Assembly: GCA_002840285.1 (NCBI GenBank) | Contig: PHAE01000005.1 | Span: 1-64,000 of the forward strand | Source of the DNA: Firmicutes bacterium HGW-Firmicutes-11 | GTDB lineage: Bacteria; Bacillota; Clostridia; Peptostreptococcales; Anaerovoracaceae | Length of the DNA stretch: 64,000 nucleotides | Direction: 5' to 3' | Shown: positions 52,405 to 63,126 of the stretch, in pieces | Layout: the number at the start of each line of letters is the position of its first letter | Numbering within the stretch: the first letter of the stretch is position 1 | Made by a program: the position numbers and the translations under genes | The notes under the pieces: generated by a model | Databases searched by the model: none | The model's input: only the letters and a program-made list of their open reading frames with translations | What the model was told of the DNA's origin: nothing

Positions 52405-53662
52405 CGTCCTCCCGCCGCGGACCGTTGGTGACGATAGTGATAGGGAAGCCGATCAACTGCTCGATCCGGTTCACATAGGATCGGCATGCTTCCGGAAGTT
52501 CCGAAAACTCACGGATTCCCCGGATGTCGCATTTCCAGCCTTCCATGGTTTCCAGAACAGGGGTCGCCTTTTCTAACTCGGCGTTTGCAGGGAAGGTGTC
52601 AATCACCGCTCCATCGATTTCATATCCAGTACACAATTTAATTTCGTCCAGATATCCCAATGCATCAAGTACTGTGAAAGCGACTTCAGTCGCGCCTTGT
52701 ACACGACATCCATAGCGGGTTGCGACAGCGTCGAACCAGCCCATTCGCCTTGGTCTGCCGGTGGTTGCCCCATATTCTCCCGCATCTCCACCGTTGTTTC
52801 GCATCAGCGAGGCTTCTTCGTCGAAAATTTCGCTCACAAACGGTCCGGCACCAACAGCACTGGAATAGGCCTTGACGACAGCTGTGATCTCCGTGATCTT
52901 GTGCGGCGGAATGCCGGCGCCGATTGCGCCAAAGCCGGCAACAGTGTGGGATGACGTTGTATAGGGATAGATCCCAAAATCCGGATCCTTCAAAGAACCA
53001 AGCTGACCTTCCAATAATATGTTTTTGTCTTCCCTGACCGCCTGGTACAGAAAATCGAAGGTGTCCGCAACAAAAGGTGCAAGCTGTTTGCCATAAGCAA
53101 TGAGTGTCACGAGTACTTCTTCCAGATCCAGAGGCTGCTTGCCGTAAAGATGCTGGAGGATGAGATTTTTTACATCTAGAATCCGCGAAAGTTTTTCCCG
53201 CAAACGATCCTCATCATACAGATCTGCGATCTGGATCCCGATTTTTGCGTACTTGTCTGAGTAGAACGGGGCGATACCCGACTTTGTCGATCCAAACTGG
53301 TTTCCTGCCAACCGTTCTTCTTCATACTGGTCGAAGAGGACGTGATATGGCATAACGAGTTGTGTCCGTTGGGAAATCAAGATATTCGGTGTAACTCCGG
53401 CTTGCTTCAGGTGATCCAGTTCTGTAAACAGTTTGGGAACGTCCAGTGCCACTCCGTTTCCGATCACATTGTAGGTGTGCTCGTAAAACACGCCGGATGG
53501 CAACTGATGAAGCGCAAATTTTCCCAAGTCATTGATGATGGTATGACCGGCGTTTGCTCCGCCTTGAAACCGAACGACGATATCCGCATCTGCAGCAAAA
53601 AGATCTGTGATCTTTCCTTTTCCCTCATCACCCCAATTGGCGCCAACGATAGCTCTAATCAT
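52376..53662 (-). CDS. purA: Adenylosuccinate synthetase
   Basis: This 428-aa GTP-dependent enzyme starts AMP synthesis from IMP. Motifs: VGANWGDEGKGKITD (P-loop-like), GGANAGHTI, QLPSG, GPFVSE and the C-terminal GWFDAVATRYG. AAGGAG lies upstream of the ATG. It follows purB on the same strand, so the two steps to AMP form one operon. Confidence 0.96.
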   Translation of the reverse strand: MIRAIVGANWGDEGKGKITDLFAADADIVVRFQGGANAGHTIINDLGKFALHQLPSGVFYEHTYNVIGNGVALDVPKLFTELDHLKQAGVTPNILISQRTQLVMPYHVLFDQYEEERLAGNQFGSTKSGIAPFYSDKYAKIGIQIADLYDEDRLREKLSRILDVKNLILQHLYGKQPLDLEEVLVTLIAYGKQLAPFVADTFDFLYQAVREDKNILLEGQLGSLKDPDFGIYPYTTSSHTVAGFGAIGAGIPPHKITEITAVVKAYSSAVGAGPFVSEIFDEEASLMRNNGGDAGEYGATTGRPRRMGWFDAVATRYGCRVQGATEVAFTVLDALGYLDEIKLCTGYEIDGAVIDTFPANAELEKATPVLETMEGWKCDIRGIREFSELPEACRSYVNRIEQLIGFPITIVTNGPRREDVIHRTPQLR

Positions 53663-53675
53663 TCAAAATTCTCCT

Positions 53676-55106
53676 TTAGACGTGTATTTCTGCGGTCATG
53701 CCAAGCAGATCCTCGTTACCTTTCAAAACATGCAATGCGATATCGTTCAGGTAGTCTTCCGTTTGCTCCGGCGCTCTTCCAACGAATCGGACCGGATCTA
53801 AAAGATCTTCAAGATCCTGTCCTGTCAGAAGAAACAGCGGATCAGACAGTATACGGCTCATCAGGTCATTTTCCTGACCATCTTCCTTGACGATACGGGC
53901 GGCCTCCATGGAATGAAGCCGGATCCTCTCATGGAGTTCCTGTCGGTCTCCACCTTTTAGAACGGCATCCATCAGGATATTTTCTGTTGCCATGAATGGA
54001 AGTTCTTTACGGATGTGCTGTTCGATGACCTTCGGGTAGACGACCAGTCCGCTTGCAACGTTCAGATAGAGAGTGAGGACCGCATCCGCAGACAGGAATG
54101 CTTCCGGAATGCTGATGCGCTTGTTGGCCGAATCGTCCAAGGTCCGCTCGAACCACTGGCTGGCAGCGGTGATCGACGGATTCAGCGCATCGATCATCAG
54201 ATAACGGGACAAGGCAGCCATTCGCTCGGTGCGCATGGGATTTCGCTTATAAGCCATTGCAGAGGAGCCGATCTGGTTGGCCTCGAATGGTTCTTCGATC
54301 TCTTTCAAATGCTGGAGCAGGCGAATGTCATTGCTGAATTTATGGGCCGATTGTCCGATGCTGCTTAAAGCAGAAAGAATTCGACTGTCGATCTTTCTGG
54401 GATAGGTCTGCCCGGATACCGGAAATACGGCAGGATAACCGAGTTTTTCGGCGATGCCCTGGTCAAGGCGCTTCACTTTGTCGTGATCGCCATCAAACAG
54501 TTCAAGAAAACTTGCCTGCGTTCCAGTCGTACCTTTGGATCCCAATAGCTTACGATTTTTGATCAATCCGTCGATTTCATCAAGATCCAACACAAGATCC
54601 TGGATCCAAAGCGTGGCTCTCTTGCCAACGGTGGTGAGCTGGGCAGGCTGGAAATGTGTAAAACCAAGGGTTGGTGTATCTTTGTATTGAAAAGCAAAGT
54701 CTGACAAAGCTTGAATCACATTGAGGATCTTGGCTCGGAGCAACAGAAGTGCTTCGTACATGATGATGAGGTCGGTATTGTCACCTACATAACAGGAAGT
54801 AGCGCCCAAATGGATGATCGGTTTTGCTTTTGGACACTGCAAGCCGAAAGCATATACATGCGCCATGACATCGTGGCGTACTTCCGCTTCTTTGGCTGCT
54901 GCAACCTCAAAATCGACGTCCTCGACATGAGACCTCATTTCATCGATCTGCTCCTGTGAGACTGGCAGTCCCAGCTCGTTCTGGCATTCAGCCAGAGCGA
55001 TCCAAAGCTTTCGCCATGTTGAAAATTTCTTGTGCGGAGAAAAAAGAAATTGCATCTCTTGACTGGCATATCTCGACTGGAACGGACTTTCGTAAGACTC
55101 GTACAT
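53676..55106 (-). CDS. purB: Adenylosuccinate lyase
   Basis: This 476-aa fumarase-superfamily enzyme acts in IMP and AMP synthesis. It has AHVYAFGLQCPKAKPIIHLGATSCYVGDN, TLGFTHFQPAQLTTVGKRA, and the catalytic-loop signature IGSSAMAYKRNPMRTER. GGAGG lies before the ATG. purA begins 13 bp after its end. Confidence 0.96.
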   Translation of the reverse strand: MYESYESPFQSRYASQEMQFLFSPHKKFSTWRKLWIALAECQNELGLPVSQEQIDEMRSHVEDVDFEVAAAKEAEVRHDVMAHVYAFGLQCPKAKPIIHLGATSCYVGDNTDLIIMYEALLLLRAKILNVIQALSDFAFQYKDTPTLGFTHFQPAQLTTVGKRATLWIQDLVLDLDEIDGLIKNRKLLGSKGTTGTQASFLELFDGDHDKVKRLDQGIAEKLGYPAVFPVSGQTYPRKIDSRILSALSSIGQSAHKFSNDIRLLQHLKEIEEPFEANQIGSSAMAYKRNPMRTERMAALSRYLMIDALNPSITAASQWFERTLDDSANKRISIPEAFLSADAVLTLYLNVASGLVVYPKVIEQHIRKELPFMATENILMDAVLKGGDRQELHERIRLHSMEAARIVKEDGQENDLMSRILSDPLFLLTGQDLEDLLDPVRFVGRAPEQTEDYLNDIALHVLKGNEDLLGMTAEIHV

Positions 55107-55132
55107 GCGGCTGCCTCCTTTATTACCAAATT

Positions 55133-55161
55133 ATAATACCACTTCCGGGGGAGGTAGACAA
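55133..55161 (-). promoter_or_regulatory. purB-purA promoter
   Basis: Minus strand TTGTCT (55161-55156), 17 bp, TATTAT (55138-55133) with an extended TGG. Confidence 0.65.
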
Positions 55162-55171
55162 GAATCAGTTG

Positions 55172-56632
55172 TTAGAGAAGATCAGAAAGAAGACGACCAA
55201 TAGACTCTTTGAATTTAATGAACAAAGACCTTTTTTCGTACGTTTCCATGGTCAATTCATCACTGACGGACATGTCAGACTGGAAGATCGATTCCAGTTT
55301 GTATACTTCTTCTTCGTCGTAAATAAAAGCGTTGACTTCGAAATTGAGGCGAAAACTGCGGATGTCGAAATTCGCCGAACCAACTGAAGCGACCTCTCCA
55401 TCCACGCAAATATTTTTTGCGTGTAGAAAGCCGCCATTATAGATATAGATCTTTGCGCCGATGCTCAGGAGTTCGCCCACATAAGAATAAGTTGCCCAGT
55501 AGACAAACATATGGTCAGGCATGTTGGGGATCATGATGCGTACGTCGACGCCGGAAAAGATGGCGCTGCGCAACGACTCCATGATGCTGGAATCCGGCAC
55601 GAAGTAGGGGGTCTGAATATAAATATTTTTTTTGGCAGAAGCAATCATTTTCAAGTAGCCATGCTTCACCTCTGACTGTTGGGAGTCTGGTCCCGAGGAT
55701 ACGATTTGAATGCCTGTATTGCCCGTATCAGCCACTTCGCAATAGTAGACGGATGATAGAGTGATATTCTCTCGGGAAGCAAAGCGCCAATCCAATAGAA
55801 AACGAGCGTTGAGGTCCTGAACACAGCTGCCGGTCAGACGCAAATGTGTGTCACGCCAGTATCCGAATTTTTTGTTTTTTCCAAGATACTCATTGCCAAT
55901 ATTAAAGCCGCCCAGATAACCGATCGCATCATCAATGATCACCATTTTCCTATGGTTTCGGTAGTTGAGCTTCATATTGAGATATTTGAACTTCGGAGGA
56001 AAGAAAAAGGCGTATTTGCCGCCGGCTTCTCTGAATTGGACCAGGTGACGAGGGGAGATCTGGCGTCCTCCCATCGCATCGATCATGAGCCGGACTTCGA
56101 CACCTTCCGCCGCTTTTTTCCGAAGCGCTTCGATCAGTCTTTTTCCTGCCTCATCGTTCTTTATGATGTAGTACATGATATTGATGCTCGTCTTCGCATT
56201 GGAAATATCGGTCAACAAGGTTTCAAACTTGTGGTGACCGTCTGTCAGTATGGTCAACTGATTGTTTTGAGTAAGAAAGGAGCGGGAATAGTTCTGGTGG
56301 AGCATGATCATATCCACCCAACGCTTTTCAGAAGCATTCACAAATTTATATTCATTAGTACGAATTTGATGGATCTGCTCTTCCAGCGCATCGGTCAAGA
56401 CACGATTCTCATAGTTGGTGAGACGAAATATCTTTTGCCTCGCAATGTTTTGTGACAACAGCAAATAAAAAAGAATCCCTATGCCCGGCAGCATGAATAA
56501 TACCATGATCCATGCCAATGAAGCGGAGGGATTTTTTCGTTCGATGAAAATGATCGCCAAAGCAATAACAAAACTGGCCACATAAACGATAACCGGCATG
56601 TAATACAAGCTGGACCATTGAATCGTGTACAT
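55172..56632 (-). CDS. cls: Cardiolipin synthase
   Basis: This 486-aa membrane enzyme joins two phosphatidylglycerols. Two N-terminal membrane helices (about 10-30 and 38-58) precede two phospholipase-D HKD motifs: NHRKMVIIDDAIGYLGGFNIGNEY and FLHAKNICVDGEVASVGSANFD. AGGAG lies upstream of the ATG. Confidence 0.95.
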   Translation of the reverse strand: MYTIQWSSLYYMPVIVYVASFVIALAIIFIERKNPSASLAWIMVLFMLPGIGILFYLLLSQNIARQKIFRLTNYENRVLTDALEEQIHQIRTNEYKFVNASEKRWVDMIMLHQNYSRSFLTQNNQLTILTDGHHKFETLLTDISNAKTSINIMYYIIKNDEAGKRLIEALRKKAAEGVEVRLMIDAMGGRQISPRHLVQFREAGGKYAFFFPPKFKYLNMKLNYRNHRKMVIIDDAIGYLGGFNIGNEYLGKNKKFGYWRDTHLRLTGSCVQDLNARFLLDWRFASRENITLSSVYYCEVADTGNTGIQIVSSGPDSQQSEVKHGYLKMIASAKKNIYIQTPYFVPDSSIMESLRSAIFSGVDVRIMIPNMPDHMFVYWATYSYVGELLSIGAKIYIYNGGFLHAKNICVDGEVASVGSANFDIRSFRLNFEVNAFIYDEEEVYKLESIFQSDMSVSDELTMETYEKRSLFIKFKESIGRLLSDLL

Positions 56633-56666
56633 GAAGAGCTCCTGTTACTCTGAGACGCCGAAATGG

Positions 56667-56993
56667 TTAGAGCATCGCATCGATTTTTTGTTCAATGACC
56701 GGTTGGGGTAGCCCGCCAACGATTCTTTCTTTGACTTCACCGTCTTTAAAGAAAAACATGGTCGGTATGCTCATGACCTTGTAATTCAAAGCCAATTTGC
56801 GGTGATCGTCGATATTCAACTTGCAAATTTTTGCTTTCCCTTCGTATTTGTCGGCAAGATCGTCCATGATCGGCGCCAATGCCTTGCATGGGCCGCACCA
56901 GTCAGCGTAAAAATCCACAACGACAGGAACCGTTGATTTTAATACTTCTTCGTCGAAATTATCCACTGTCAAATATACAGTATTTGTTGACAT
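56667..56993 (-). CDS. trxA: Thioredoxin
   Basis: This 108-aa protein has the classical FYADWCGPCKALAPI active site and the cis-Pro loop SIPTMFFFKDGE. GGAGG precedes the ATG. A minus-strand TATAAT with extended TGG at 57047-57042 is a likely -10 box. It supports disulfide reduction in the cytoplasm, for example for ribonucleotide reductase and MsrA. Confidence 0.97.
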   Translation of the reverse strand: MSTNTVYLTVDNFDEEVLKSTVPVVVDFYADWCGPCKALAPIMDDLADKYEGKAKICKLNIDDHRKLALNYKVMSIPTMFFFKDGEVKERIVGGLPQPVIEQKIDAML

Positions 56994-57090
56994 GTCGTTA
57001 CCTCCTTATGGTTGCATACATATTCTGAATTGCTGTTCTATATTATACCATGTTTTCTGGTAGGTAAACATCCCTCAATTCAAATTTGTG

Positions 57091-57119
57091 TTGATGAAGC
57101 ACGGGGTTTGTAATATAGT
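57091..57119 (+). promoter_or_regulatory. glyA promoter
   Basis: TTGATG (57091-57096), 17 bp, TATAGT (57114-57119), 40 bp before the glyA start. Confidence 0.75.
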
Positions 57120-57159
57120 ATAGTGCGTATCTTATCAAAAGAAGAAACAAGGAGAAACA

Positions 57160-58401
57160 ATGTATTTCAATAATTTAGAAAAGACTGACCCGGTTTTGAC
57201 CGCTCTGATCAGCAGAGAGATGCAGCGGCAGGAAAACAACATCGAGTTGATTGCGTCAGAGAACTTCACATCCCGGTCTGTCATGGAGGCGACCGGAAGT
57301 CTGTTGACGAATAAATATGCAGAAGGATATCCGGGAAAGCGATATTATGGTGGCTGCGAACACGTTGATGAAGTTGAAAATTTAGCAAGAGATCGGATGA
57401 AGCATCTGTTCCATGCTGAGTATGCCAATGTGCAACCACACTCCGGCTCTGGAGCGAATATGGCGGTTTATGCCGCATTGCTGAACCACGGTGACAAGGT
57501 ACTGGGAATGGATCTTTCCAACGGTGGGCATTTGACCCATGGAAGTCCGGTCAATTTTTCCGGCATCAATTACGACTTTGTTTCCTATCAACTGGATCCT
57601 CTCTCGGAAAGGATCGATTTTGAGCAGGTGAGGCGTTTGGCGAGGGAACACCGTCCCAAGCTGATCGTAGCCGGTGCCAGCGCATATCCAAGAATCATAG
57701 ACGCAGGTTATTTTCGAGAGATCGCAGACGAAGTAGGGGCATACCTTATGGTAGATATGGCGCATTATGCTGGTCTTGTGGCCGCCGGGCTTCATCCCAA
57801 TCCGGTCGAGCATGCCCATGTGGTGACAACCACGACACATAAAACGCTTCGGGGACCAAGAGGAGGGGCAATCCTGGCAAAGGCTGAATTTGGGCAACGC
57901 ATCGACAAAGCTGTGTTCCCGGGCCTGCAGGGTGGACCTTTGATGCATGTCATTGCAGCAAAGGCAGTCTGCTTTTGGGAAGCCGGTTCGCCGGAATTCG
58001 TAGAATACCAGAAAAACGTAATATCCAATAGCCGCTGTCTGGCAGACGAACTACAGAAGCGTGGCTTCCGGCTATTGACCGGTGGTACAGACAACCACCT
58101 GATCCTCCTCAACCTGACGAACAAGAATGTGACCGGGAAGGATGCAGAATTGCTCTTGGATGCTTGCGGCATCACGACCAATAAAAACACCATTCCTGGA
58201 GACCCCCATGGTCCCATGGTAACTTCCGGCTTGCGGATCGGAACGCCGGCGGTCACTACCAGAGGTTTCAGAAGAGAACATATGGCACGGATCGCCGAGG
58301 CTATCGCCCTGGTTTTGGACGCGCCGGCGGACAAAAGGGCGGCAGGCAAGGCAGTAACGATCGTGAAAGAACTATGTGAAGCGCACCCGCTTTATCGCTG
58401 A
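57160..58401 (+). CDS. glyA: Serine hydroxymethyltransferase
   Basis: This 413-aa PLP enzyme converts serine and tetrahydrofolate to glycine and methylene-THF. Motifs: [41 protein letters not shown] and the PLP-lysine [14 protein letters not shown] (Lys228). AAGGAG lies before the ATG. Confidence 0.97.
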   Translation: MYFNNLEKTDPVLTALISREMQRQENNIELIASENFTSRSVMEATGSLLTNKYAEGYPGKRYYGGCEHVDEVENLARDRMKHLFHAEYANVQPHSGSGANMAVYAALLNHGDKVLGMDLSNGGHLTHGSPVNFSGINYDFVSYQLDPLSERIDFEQVRRLAREHRPKLIVAGASAYPRIIDAGYFREIADEVGAYLMVDMAHYAGLVAAGLHPNPVEHAHVVTTTTHKTLRGPRGGAILAKAEFGQRIDKAVFPGLQGGPLMHVIAAKAVCFWEAGSPEFVEYQKNVISNSRCLADELQKRGFRLLTGGTDNHLILLNLTNKNVTGKDAELLLDACGITTNKNTIPGDPHGPMVTSGLRIGTPAVTTRGFRREHMARIAEAIALVLDAPADKRAAGKAVTIVKELCEAHPLYR

Positions 58402-58425
58402 GTGGATCACGATCACGGAGGAATT

Positions 58426-59142
58426 ATGAATCGATTCAAAAATAACCCGACGCTTTTACTTCTTTTGCTCATTATGGGATATCAGGTCATACGTGGAGGG
58501 CAGTCACAATCCATATCTGCCTGGATCATGGATACACTTATGATCCTACCTGGCATCGTGATCGGATTGTCATTTCATGAATACGCCCACGCACAGGTCG
58601 CAACACTTTGCGGCGATCCGACTCCGCGGCAGCAGGGGAGAGTCACGTTAAACCCATTCGCACATTTCGATCCGGTTGGCCTGATCGCGCTTCTGTTTAT
58701 TCGGTTTGGCTGGGGAAAACCTGTGATGATCCAGCCTCGCTACTTTAAGAAGCCCAGAAGAGACGAGTTTTTGGTAGCGATTTCCGGCGTTACGATGAAC
58801 CTCATCCTGGCCACCTTGTTCATGGGTGGGATTCGGCTGCTCTATCAGTTGACACCGGACTTCTTTATGACATCAATGGGTGCCATCGTGCAAGAAATAT
58901 TGATCCAGGTGGTCGTGATCAACCTGGTCCTTATGGTATTCAATCTCCTTCCGATACCACCGCTTGACGGATTCAACGTGTTGACACAAATTTTCAATCT
59001 GAGAAATACGGATTTTTATTACAAAGTCTATGACAAGGGGTTTCTAATTTTGATGCTTCTGATCATATTGAACGTGACCGGCAGGATATTGCAACCATCT
59101 GTGTCTTTTCTTTTCAACACTCTTTTCAACTTATTCTTCTGA
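58426..59142 (+). CDS. Site-2-protease-like M50 family membrane metalloprotease
   Basis: This 238-aa protein has five to six membrane helices. The zinc motif is HEYAH in GLSFHEYAHAQVATLCGDPTPR, and the second motif NLLPIPPLDGFNV provides the Asp ligand. GGAGG precedes ATG 58426; an upstream ATG in frame overlaps glyA's end. Small rhomboid-like S2P of this type are found widely in Firmicutes with unknown substrates. Confidence 0.9.
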   Translation: MNRFKNNPTLLLLLLIMGYQVIRGGQSQSISAWIMDTLMILPGIVIGLSFHEYAHAQVATLCGDPTPRQQGRVTLNPFAHFDPVGLIALLFIRFGWGKPVMIQPRYFKKPRRDEFLVAISGVTMNLILATLFMGGIRLLYQLTPDFFMTSMGAIVQEILIQVVVINLVLMVFNLLPIPPLDGFNVLTQIFNLRNTDFYYKVYDKGFLILMLLIILNVTGRILQPSVSFLFNTLFNLFF

Positions 59143-59174
59143 TCTTACGATAAAATTACTGTAAAACAAGATTG

Positions 59175-59201
59175 TTAGCACTCTTCGCCAAAGAGTGCTA
59201 A
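59175..59201 (+). promoter_or_regulatory. Perfect CIRCE operator (HrcA binding site) upstream of clpB
   Basis: TTAGCACTC-N9-GAGTGCTAA, identical to the CIRCE consensus. A TATAAT follows at 59221-59226 and clpB starts at 59277. HrcA would repress clpB until heat stress. Confidence 0.97.
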
Positions 59202-59276
59202 TTCTTTGTTTATTTTTAAGTATAATAGGTATATAATCAAGGTATCTATTAAAAGAGTATCAAAAGGAGGGAACCC

Positions 59277-61859
59277 ATGAATTTTGAAAAGATGACAGAT
59301 AAGGCGCAGGCTGCAATCATAGATAGCCAAAAAATCGGCATCGAAGAAGGACACCAGCAGTTGGAAAGCGAACACCTTCACCTTGCTTTGCTTCGGCAGC
59401 AAGATGGACTGATCGCTCAATTGCTAAGATTGAACGAAGTGGATGTCCCCTCATTGATTCGGGATCTGCAGCAAGAAGTAGATAAGCTTCCCAAAGTACA
59501 AGGAGGAGGCGATGCTTTGTATGCTTCCAGAAGATTCAATCAGATTCTTGCAAATGCGGAGAAATTCGCCAGCGATTTCAAGGATGAGTTCATCAGCGTT
59601 GAACACTTGTATCTTGGCCTCCTGGAAGAAAAAAACACAGTATCATCTCGTATCCTGACAAAATACAACATAAGTCGTGAAGGATTCCTCCAATCCTTGA
59701 ACAAGGTGAGGGGAAACCAGAGAGTCACATCACAGTCTCCGGAAAGCAATTATGATGCGTTGAACAAATATGGCAGAGACTTAGTGGATCTGGCCAGAAA
59801 GGGAAAACTCGATCCTGTGATCGGCAGGGACAGTGAGATCCGTCATACGATCCAGATCTTATCAAGGAGAACAAAAAACAATCCGGTACTTATCGGTGAA
59901 CCGGGAGTCGGGAAGACCGCTGTCGTGGAAGGTTTAGCGCAACGAATACTGAACGGCGACGTGCCGGAAGGCTTGAAGGACAAGACGATTTATGCGCTTG
60001 ACATGGGAGCTCTCATTGCCGGCGCAAAATTTCGTGGCGAATTCGAGGAACGTCTCAAAGCGGTTCTGAGCGAAGTCGAAAAATCCGATGGACGTATCCT
60101 GCTTTTTATCGATGAAATCCACAACATCGTCGGCGCAGGCCGAGCGGAAGGGTCGATGGATGCGGGAAATCTTTTGAAGCCCAAATTGGCCAGAGGAGAA
60201 CTTCATTGTATCGGTGCTACGACTTTGGATGAATATCGAAAGAACATCGAAAAGGATGCCGCTCTGGAACGAAGGTTTCAGAAGATTCTTGTAGACCAAC
60301 CGACGGTAGAAGACACGATATCGATACTGAGGGGACTCAAAGAACGATTTGAGATCCATCATGGTGTTCGTATTACTGACAGTGCGCTCATTGCCTGTGC
60401 GACGTTGTCGGACAGGTACATCAGCGATCGCTTCCTGCCGGACAAAGCCATCGACTTGATGGATGAAGCAGCTTCCATGATTCGGACAGAGATCGATAGC
60501 TTGCCATCAGATCTGGACGAAAGCGCAAGAAAAATCATGCAACTGGAAATCGAAAGAGAAGCGTTGTCAAAAGAAGCGGATGAAGCATCCCGTCAGAGAC
60601 GGATACACATCGAAGACGAGTTGTCAAAAATCAAAGAAAGCAATCGACTGATGCGTGCTCAATGGGAAAATGAGAAAAAAATCATAACCGAGCAAAAGGC
60701 CACAAAGCAGGAAATTGAAGAAGCAAAGCACCAGATCGAAGAAGCAGAGCGCCGTTACGATTTGGAAACACTGGCCAAACTAAAGTACGGAACACTTCCT
60801 GATCTGGAAAAACGACTGGCCGAGGCGGATGCCTTGATCGATGAGACGAAAGAAAATCGGTTATTAAAAGAAGAAGTGGGAGAAGAGGAAATAGCGGAGG
60901 TTGTTTCCAAGTGGACCGGTATCCCCGTCAACCGACTCGTGGAATCGGAGAGAGAGAAGCTTCTTCGACTCCCGGAATTGCTTCATAAACGAGTGGTTGG
61001 ACAAGAGGATGCGGTGGATGCGGTTTCCAGAGCAGTCTTACGCGCTCGCGCAGGGTTGAAGGATGCAAAGCGTCCCATCGGTTCCTTCATCTTTCTGGGT
61101 CCGACCGGTGTAGGCAAGACCGAGCTGGCGAAAGCATTGTCCGAGGCGCTTTTTGACAGTGAGAAAAACATGATCCGGATCGATATGTCCGAATATATGG
61201 AAAAACACTCGGTGTCCAGATTGATCGGCGCCCCTCCCGGTTACGTCGGATACGATGAAGGCGGGCAACTGACCGAAGCAGTCAGAAGAAGGCCTTACAG
61301 TGTCATCTTGTTTGACGAGATCGAGAAGGCGCATCATGATGTGTTCAATATTCTCCTGCAACTTCTCGATGACGGAAGATTGACCGACAACCAGGGAAGG
61401 ACAGTTGACTTCAAGAACTGTATCGTGATCATGACATCCAATATCGGAAGCAGCTATTTGATCGAAAACATAAAGGCCGATGGAAGTATTGAAGAAGAAG
61501 TGAAAGATAAGGTTGAAGGAGAATTGAAGCATCATTTCCGACCGGAGTTCCTCAACCGGGTCGACGATGTTGTCGTATTCTCACCTTTGACAGAACAGCA
61601 GATCGTAACGATCATCGAACTTGCCATGATCGACATACAGAAACGTCTTGCGGATCGCAGAATCACAATAGAGCTCACCGACAAGACGAAAGCATTTATC
61701 GCCAAGGAAGCATATTCACCAACCTATGGAGCCAGACCGGTAAAACGCTATCTGCAAAAACACATCGAAACGGAGATTGCGGAACGTATCATTCGGGGAG
61801 ACGTGAAAGACGGAGAAACGATAACCATCGACACCAACGAGGATAAAATGCGATTTTAG
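59277..61859 (+). CDS. clpB: ClpB disaggregase chaperone
   Basis: This 860-aa AAA+ machine rescues aggregated proteins with DnaK. It has the Clp N-domain (1-150), NBD1 Walker A GEPGVGKT (206-213), the long M-domain coiled coil (about 410-530), NBD2 Walker A GPTGVGKT (608-615) and a complete D2-small domain. AGGAGG precedes the ATG. It is controlled by CIRCE here; in Bacillus subtilis, clp genes are usually CtsR targets, and no CtsR site is evident. Confidence 0.97.
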   Translation: MNFEKMTDKAQAAIIDSQKIGIEEGHQQLESEHLHLALLRQQDGLIAQLLRLNEVDVPSLIRDLQQEVDKLPKVQGGGDALYASRRFNQILANAEKFASDFKDEFISVEHLYLGLLEEKNTVSSRILTKYNISREGFLQSLNKVRGNQRVTSQSPESNYDALNKYGRDLVDLARKGKLDPVIGRDSEIRHTIQILSRRTKNNPVLIGEPGVGKTAVVEGLAQRILNGDVPEGLKDKTIYALDMGALIAGAKFRGEFEERLKAVLSEVEKSDGRILLFIDEIHNIVGAGRAEGSMDAGNLLKPKLARGELHCIGATTLDEYRKNIEKDAALERRFQKILVDQPTVEDTISILRGLKERFEIHHGVRITDSALIACATLSDRYISDRFLPDKAIDLMDEAASMIRTEIDSLPSDLDESARKIMQLEIEREALSKEADEASRQRRIHIEDELSKIKESNRLMRAQWENEKKIITEQKATKQEIEEAKHQIEEAERRYDLETLAKLKYGTLPDLEKRLAEADALIDETKENRLLKEEVGEEEIAEVVSKWTGIPVNRLVESEREKLLRLPELLHKRVVGQEDAVDAVSRAVLRARAGLKDAKRPIGSFIFLGPTGVGKTELAKALSEALFDSEKNMIRIDMSEYMEKHSVSRLIGAPPGYVGYDEGGQLTEAVRRRPYSVILFDEIEKAHHDVFNILLQLLDDGRLTDNQGRTVDFKNCIVIMTSNIGSSYLIENIKADGSIEEEVKDKVEGELKHHFRPEFLNRVDDVVVFSPLTEQQIVTIIELAMIDIQKRLADRRITIELTDKTKAFIAKEAYSPTYGARPVKRYLQKHIETEIAERIIRGDVKDGETITIDTNEDKMRF

Positions 61860-61888
61860 CTTTTATGCTACTCAACTTTGATATGAGA

Positions 61889-61918
61889 AAAGGGCTGACC
61901 CCACAGTGTCAGCCCTTT
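61889..61918 (+). terminator. AAGGGCTG-family hairpin after clpB
   Basis: AAAGGGCTGAC (61889-61899) pairs perfectly with GTCAGCCCTTT (61908-61918). Only TTT at the base of the stem and no T run follow. Third member of the family seen at 5896 and 40599. It lies between convergent clpB and aroB2, so it could act in both directions. Confidence 0.55.
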
Positions 61919-61932
61919 GGTTTATGGATCGA

Positions 61933-63009
61933 TCACTGGTGTGGATCGATGAATTTTGCATAATCTGCCTTGTCGATTTGATGGAGGAAGCCCTTGCCTA
62001 TCTTTTCAAGCAATACCAGGTTCAATTTATCGCCACGACGTTTCTTGTCTCGCTTGACCGCTTCTACCACCTTTTCGATATCCGTGCCTTCCGGCAGGGA
62101 ATGGGGAAGTCCATAGGAGCCGGTGAGTTCCTTGATCAGTTTCGCGGTGTTGGGCGCTGTGAACCCGTAGCGTTCTCCGGCTAGGGCGGTGGCGTACATC
62201 CCGATGGAAACTGCTTGTCCGTGTGTGTAGGTTCCTTCTGGAAAATAGTCTTCGATGCAATGTCCGAAGGTATGACCGAAATTTAAAAGCATGGCAATAC
62301 CCTCATCTTTGCAGTCGAGTTCTATGATCTGCTTTTTGATGAGACAACAACGGAAAATGATGGTTTCGATCCCGCCGCCATCGCTTTTCATAGCCCTGTC
62401 AATGAGATCGGAAAATAGATCCGGATCAAAAACACATCCGTATTTGATGACCTCCGCCATTCCATCTTCCAGGATCTTGTCCGGCAGCGTTCTTACGAAC
62501 CGGGGGTCGATAAATACCTCTCGCGGTTGATAGAAGGTTCCTGCCATGTTTTTGCCTTCCGGGAGGTTCGCGCCGTTTTTCCCGCCGATGCTGGCATCTA
62601 CCATTGCCATCAATGTCGTGGGAACCTGGACCAGGTTTACACCACGCTGGTACGTTGCAGCAGCAAAACCTGCGATGTCCCCCACAACGCCTCCGCCGAA
62701 AGCGATGACCACATCATCACGAGTCAGCTGAAAATCAAGTAGTTGACTATATAACTTGGGAAGGGTTTCAAAGGATTTGCTGGCCTCTCCCGGTGGAAAC
62801 GATATGAGCCGCCACTGGATGCCAGCGTCGTTCATTTGCTTTGTCAGGTGTTCCTCGTAAATTGACTTGACTGTGTCGTCGGTGATCACAGCTACCTTTT
62901 TTCCAGGAAAAAGTTCGCGAACCATCGAACCGAAATGAAAAAAAAGACCGGTTTCGGTAGTGACAGTATATCGCTCTGCATTTGTGTTGATGGTTAGTGT
63001 CTGACGCAT
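61933..63009 (-). CDS. aroB: Second 3-dehydroquinate synthase (orphan aroB paralogue)
   Basis: This 358-aa protein has the full DHQS core: AFGGGVVGDIAGFAAATYQRG, QVPTTLMAMVDASIGGKNGANLPEGKNMAG, GMAEVIKYG and NFGHTFGHCIE. It differs from the operon copy (11344-12417) in that the SVGGKTG motif reads SIGGKNG. ATG 63009 has GAGGTGA upstream; the GTG at 63018 lies inside that site. It stands alone under its own promoter. It could be a redundant DHQS or a related sugar-phosphate cyclase; the metal and NAD residues look intact. Confidence 0.9.
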   Translation of the reverse strand: MRQTLTINTNAERYTVTTETGLFFHFGSMVRELFPGKKVAVITDDTVKSIYEEHLTKQMNDAGIQWRLISFPPGEASKSFETLPKLYSQLLDFQLTRDDVVIAFGGGVVGDIAGFAAATYQRGVNLVQVPTTLMAMVDASIGGKNGANLPEGKNMAGTFYQPREVFIDPRFVRTLPDKILEDGMAEVIKYGCVFDPDLFSDLIDRAMKSDGGGIETIIFRCCLIKKQIIELDCKDEGIAMLLNFGHTFGHCIEDYFPEGTYTHGQAVSIGMYATALAGERYGFTAPNTAKLIKELTGSYGLPHSLPEGTDIEKVVEAVKRDKKRRGDKLNLVLLEKIGKGFLHQIDKADYAKFIDPHQ

Positions 63010-63027
63010 AAATATCACCTCAGATAA

Positions 63028-63056
63028 AGTATATATCAGAAGGTATCTGTTTGCAA
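63028..63056 (-). promoter_or_regulatory. Promoter of the orphan aroB
   Basis: Minus strand TTGCAA (63056-63051), 17 bp, TATACT (63033-63028). Its -35 box is 5 bp from that of the divergent DUF975 gene. Confidence 0.7.
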
Positions 63057-63061
63057 AGGGT

Positions 63062-63090
63062 TTGATTTTTAGTCATAAAACGGCTATAAT
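63062..63090 (+). promoter_or_regulatory. Promoter of the DUF975 gene
   Basis: TTGATT (63062-63067), 17 bp, TATAAT (63085-63090). Confidence 0.75.
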
Positions 63091-63126
63091 TATAACTTGA
63101 ACATAAGTAAAAGAAAGGCAGAAATC

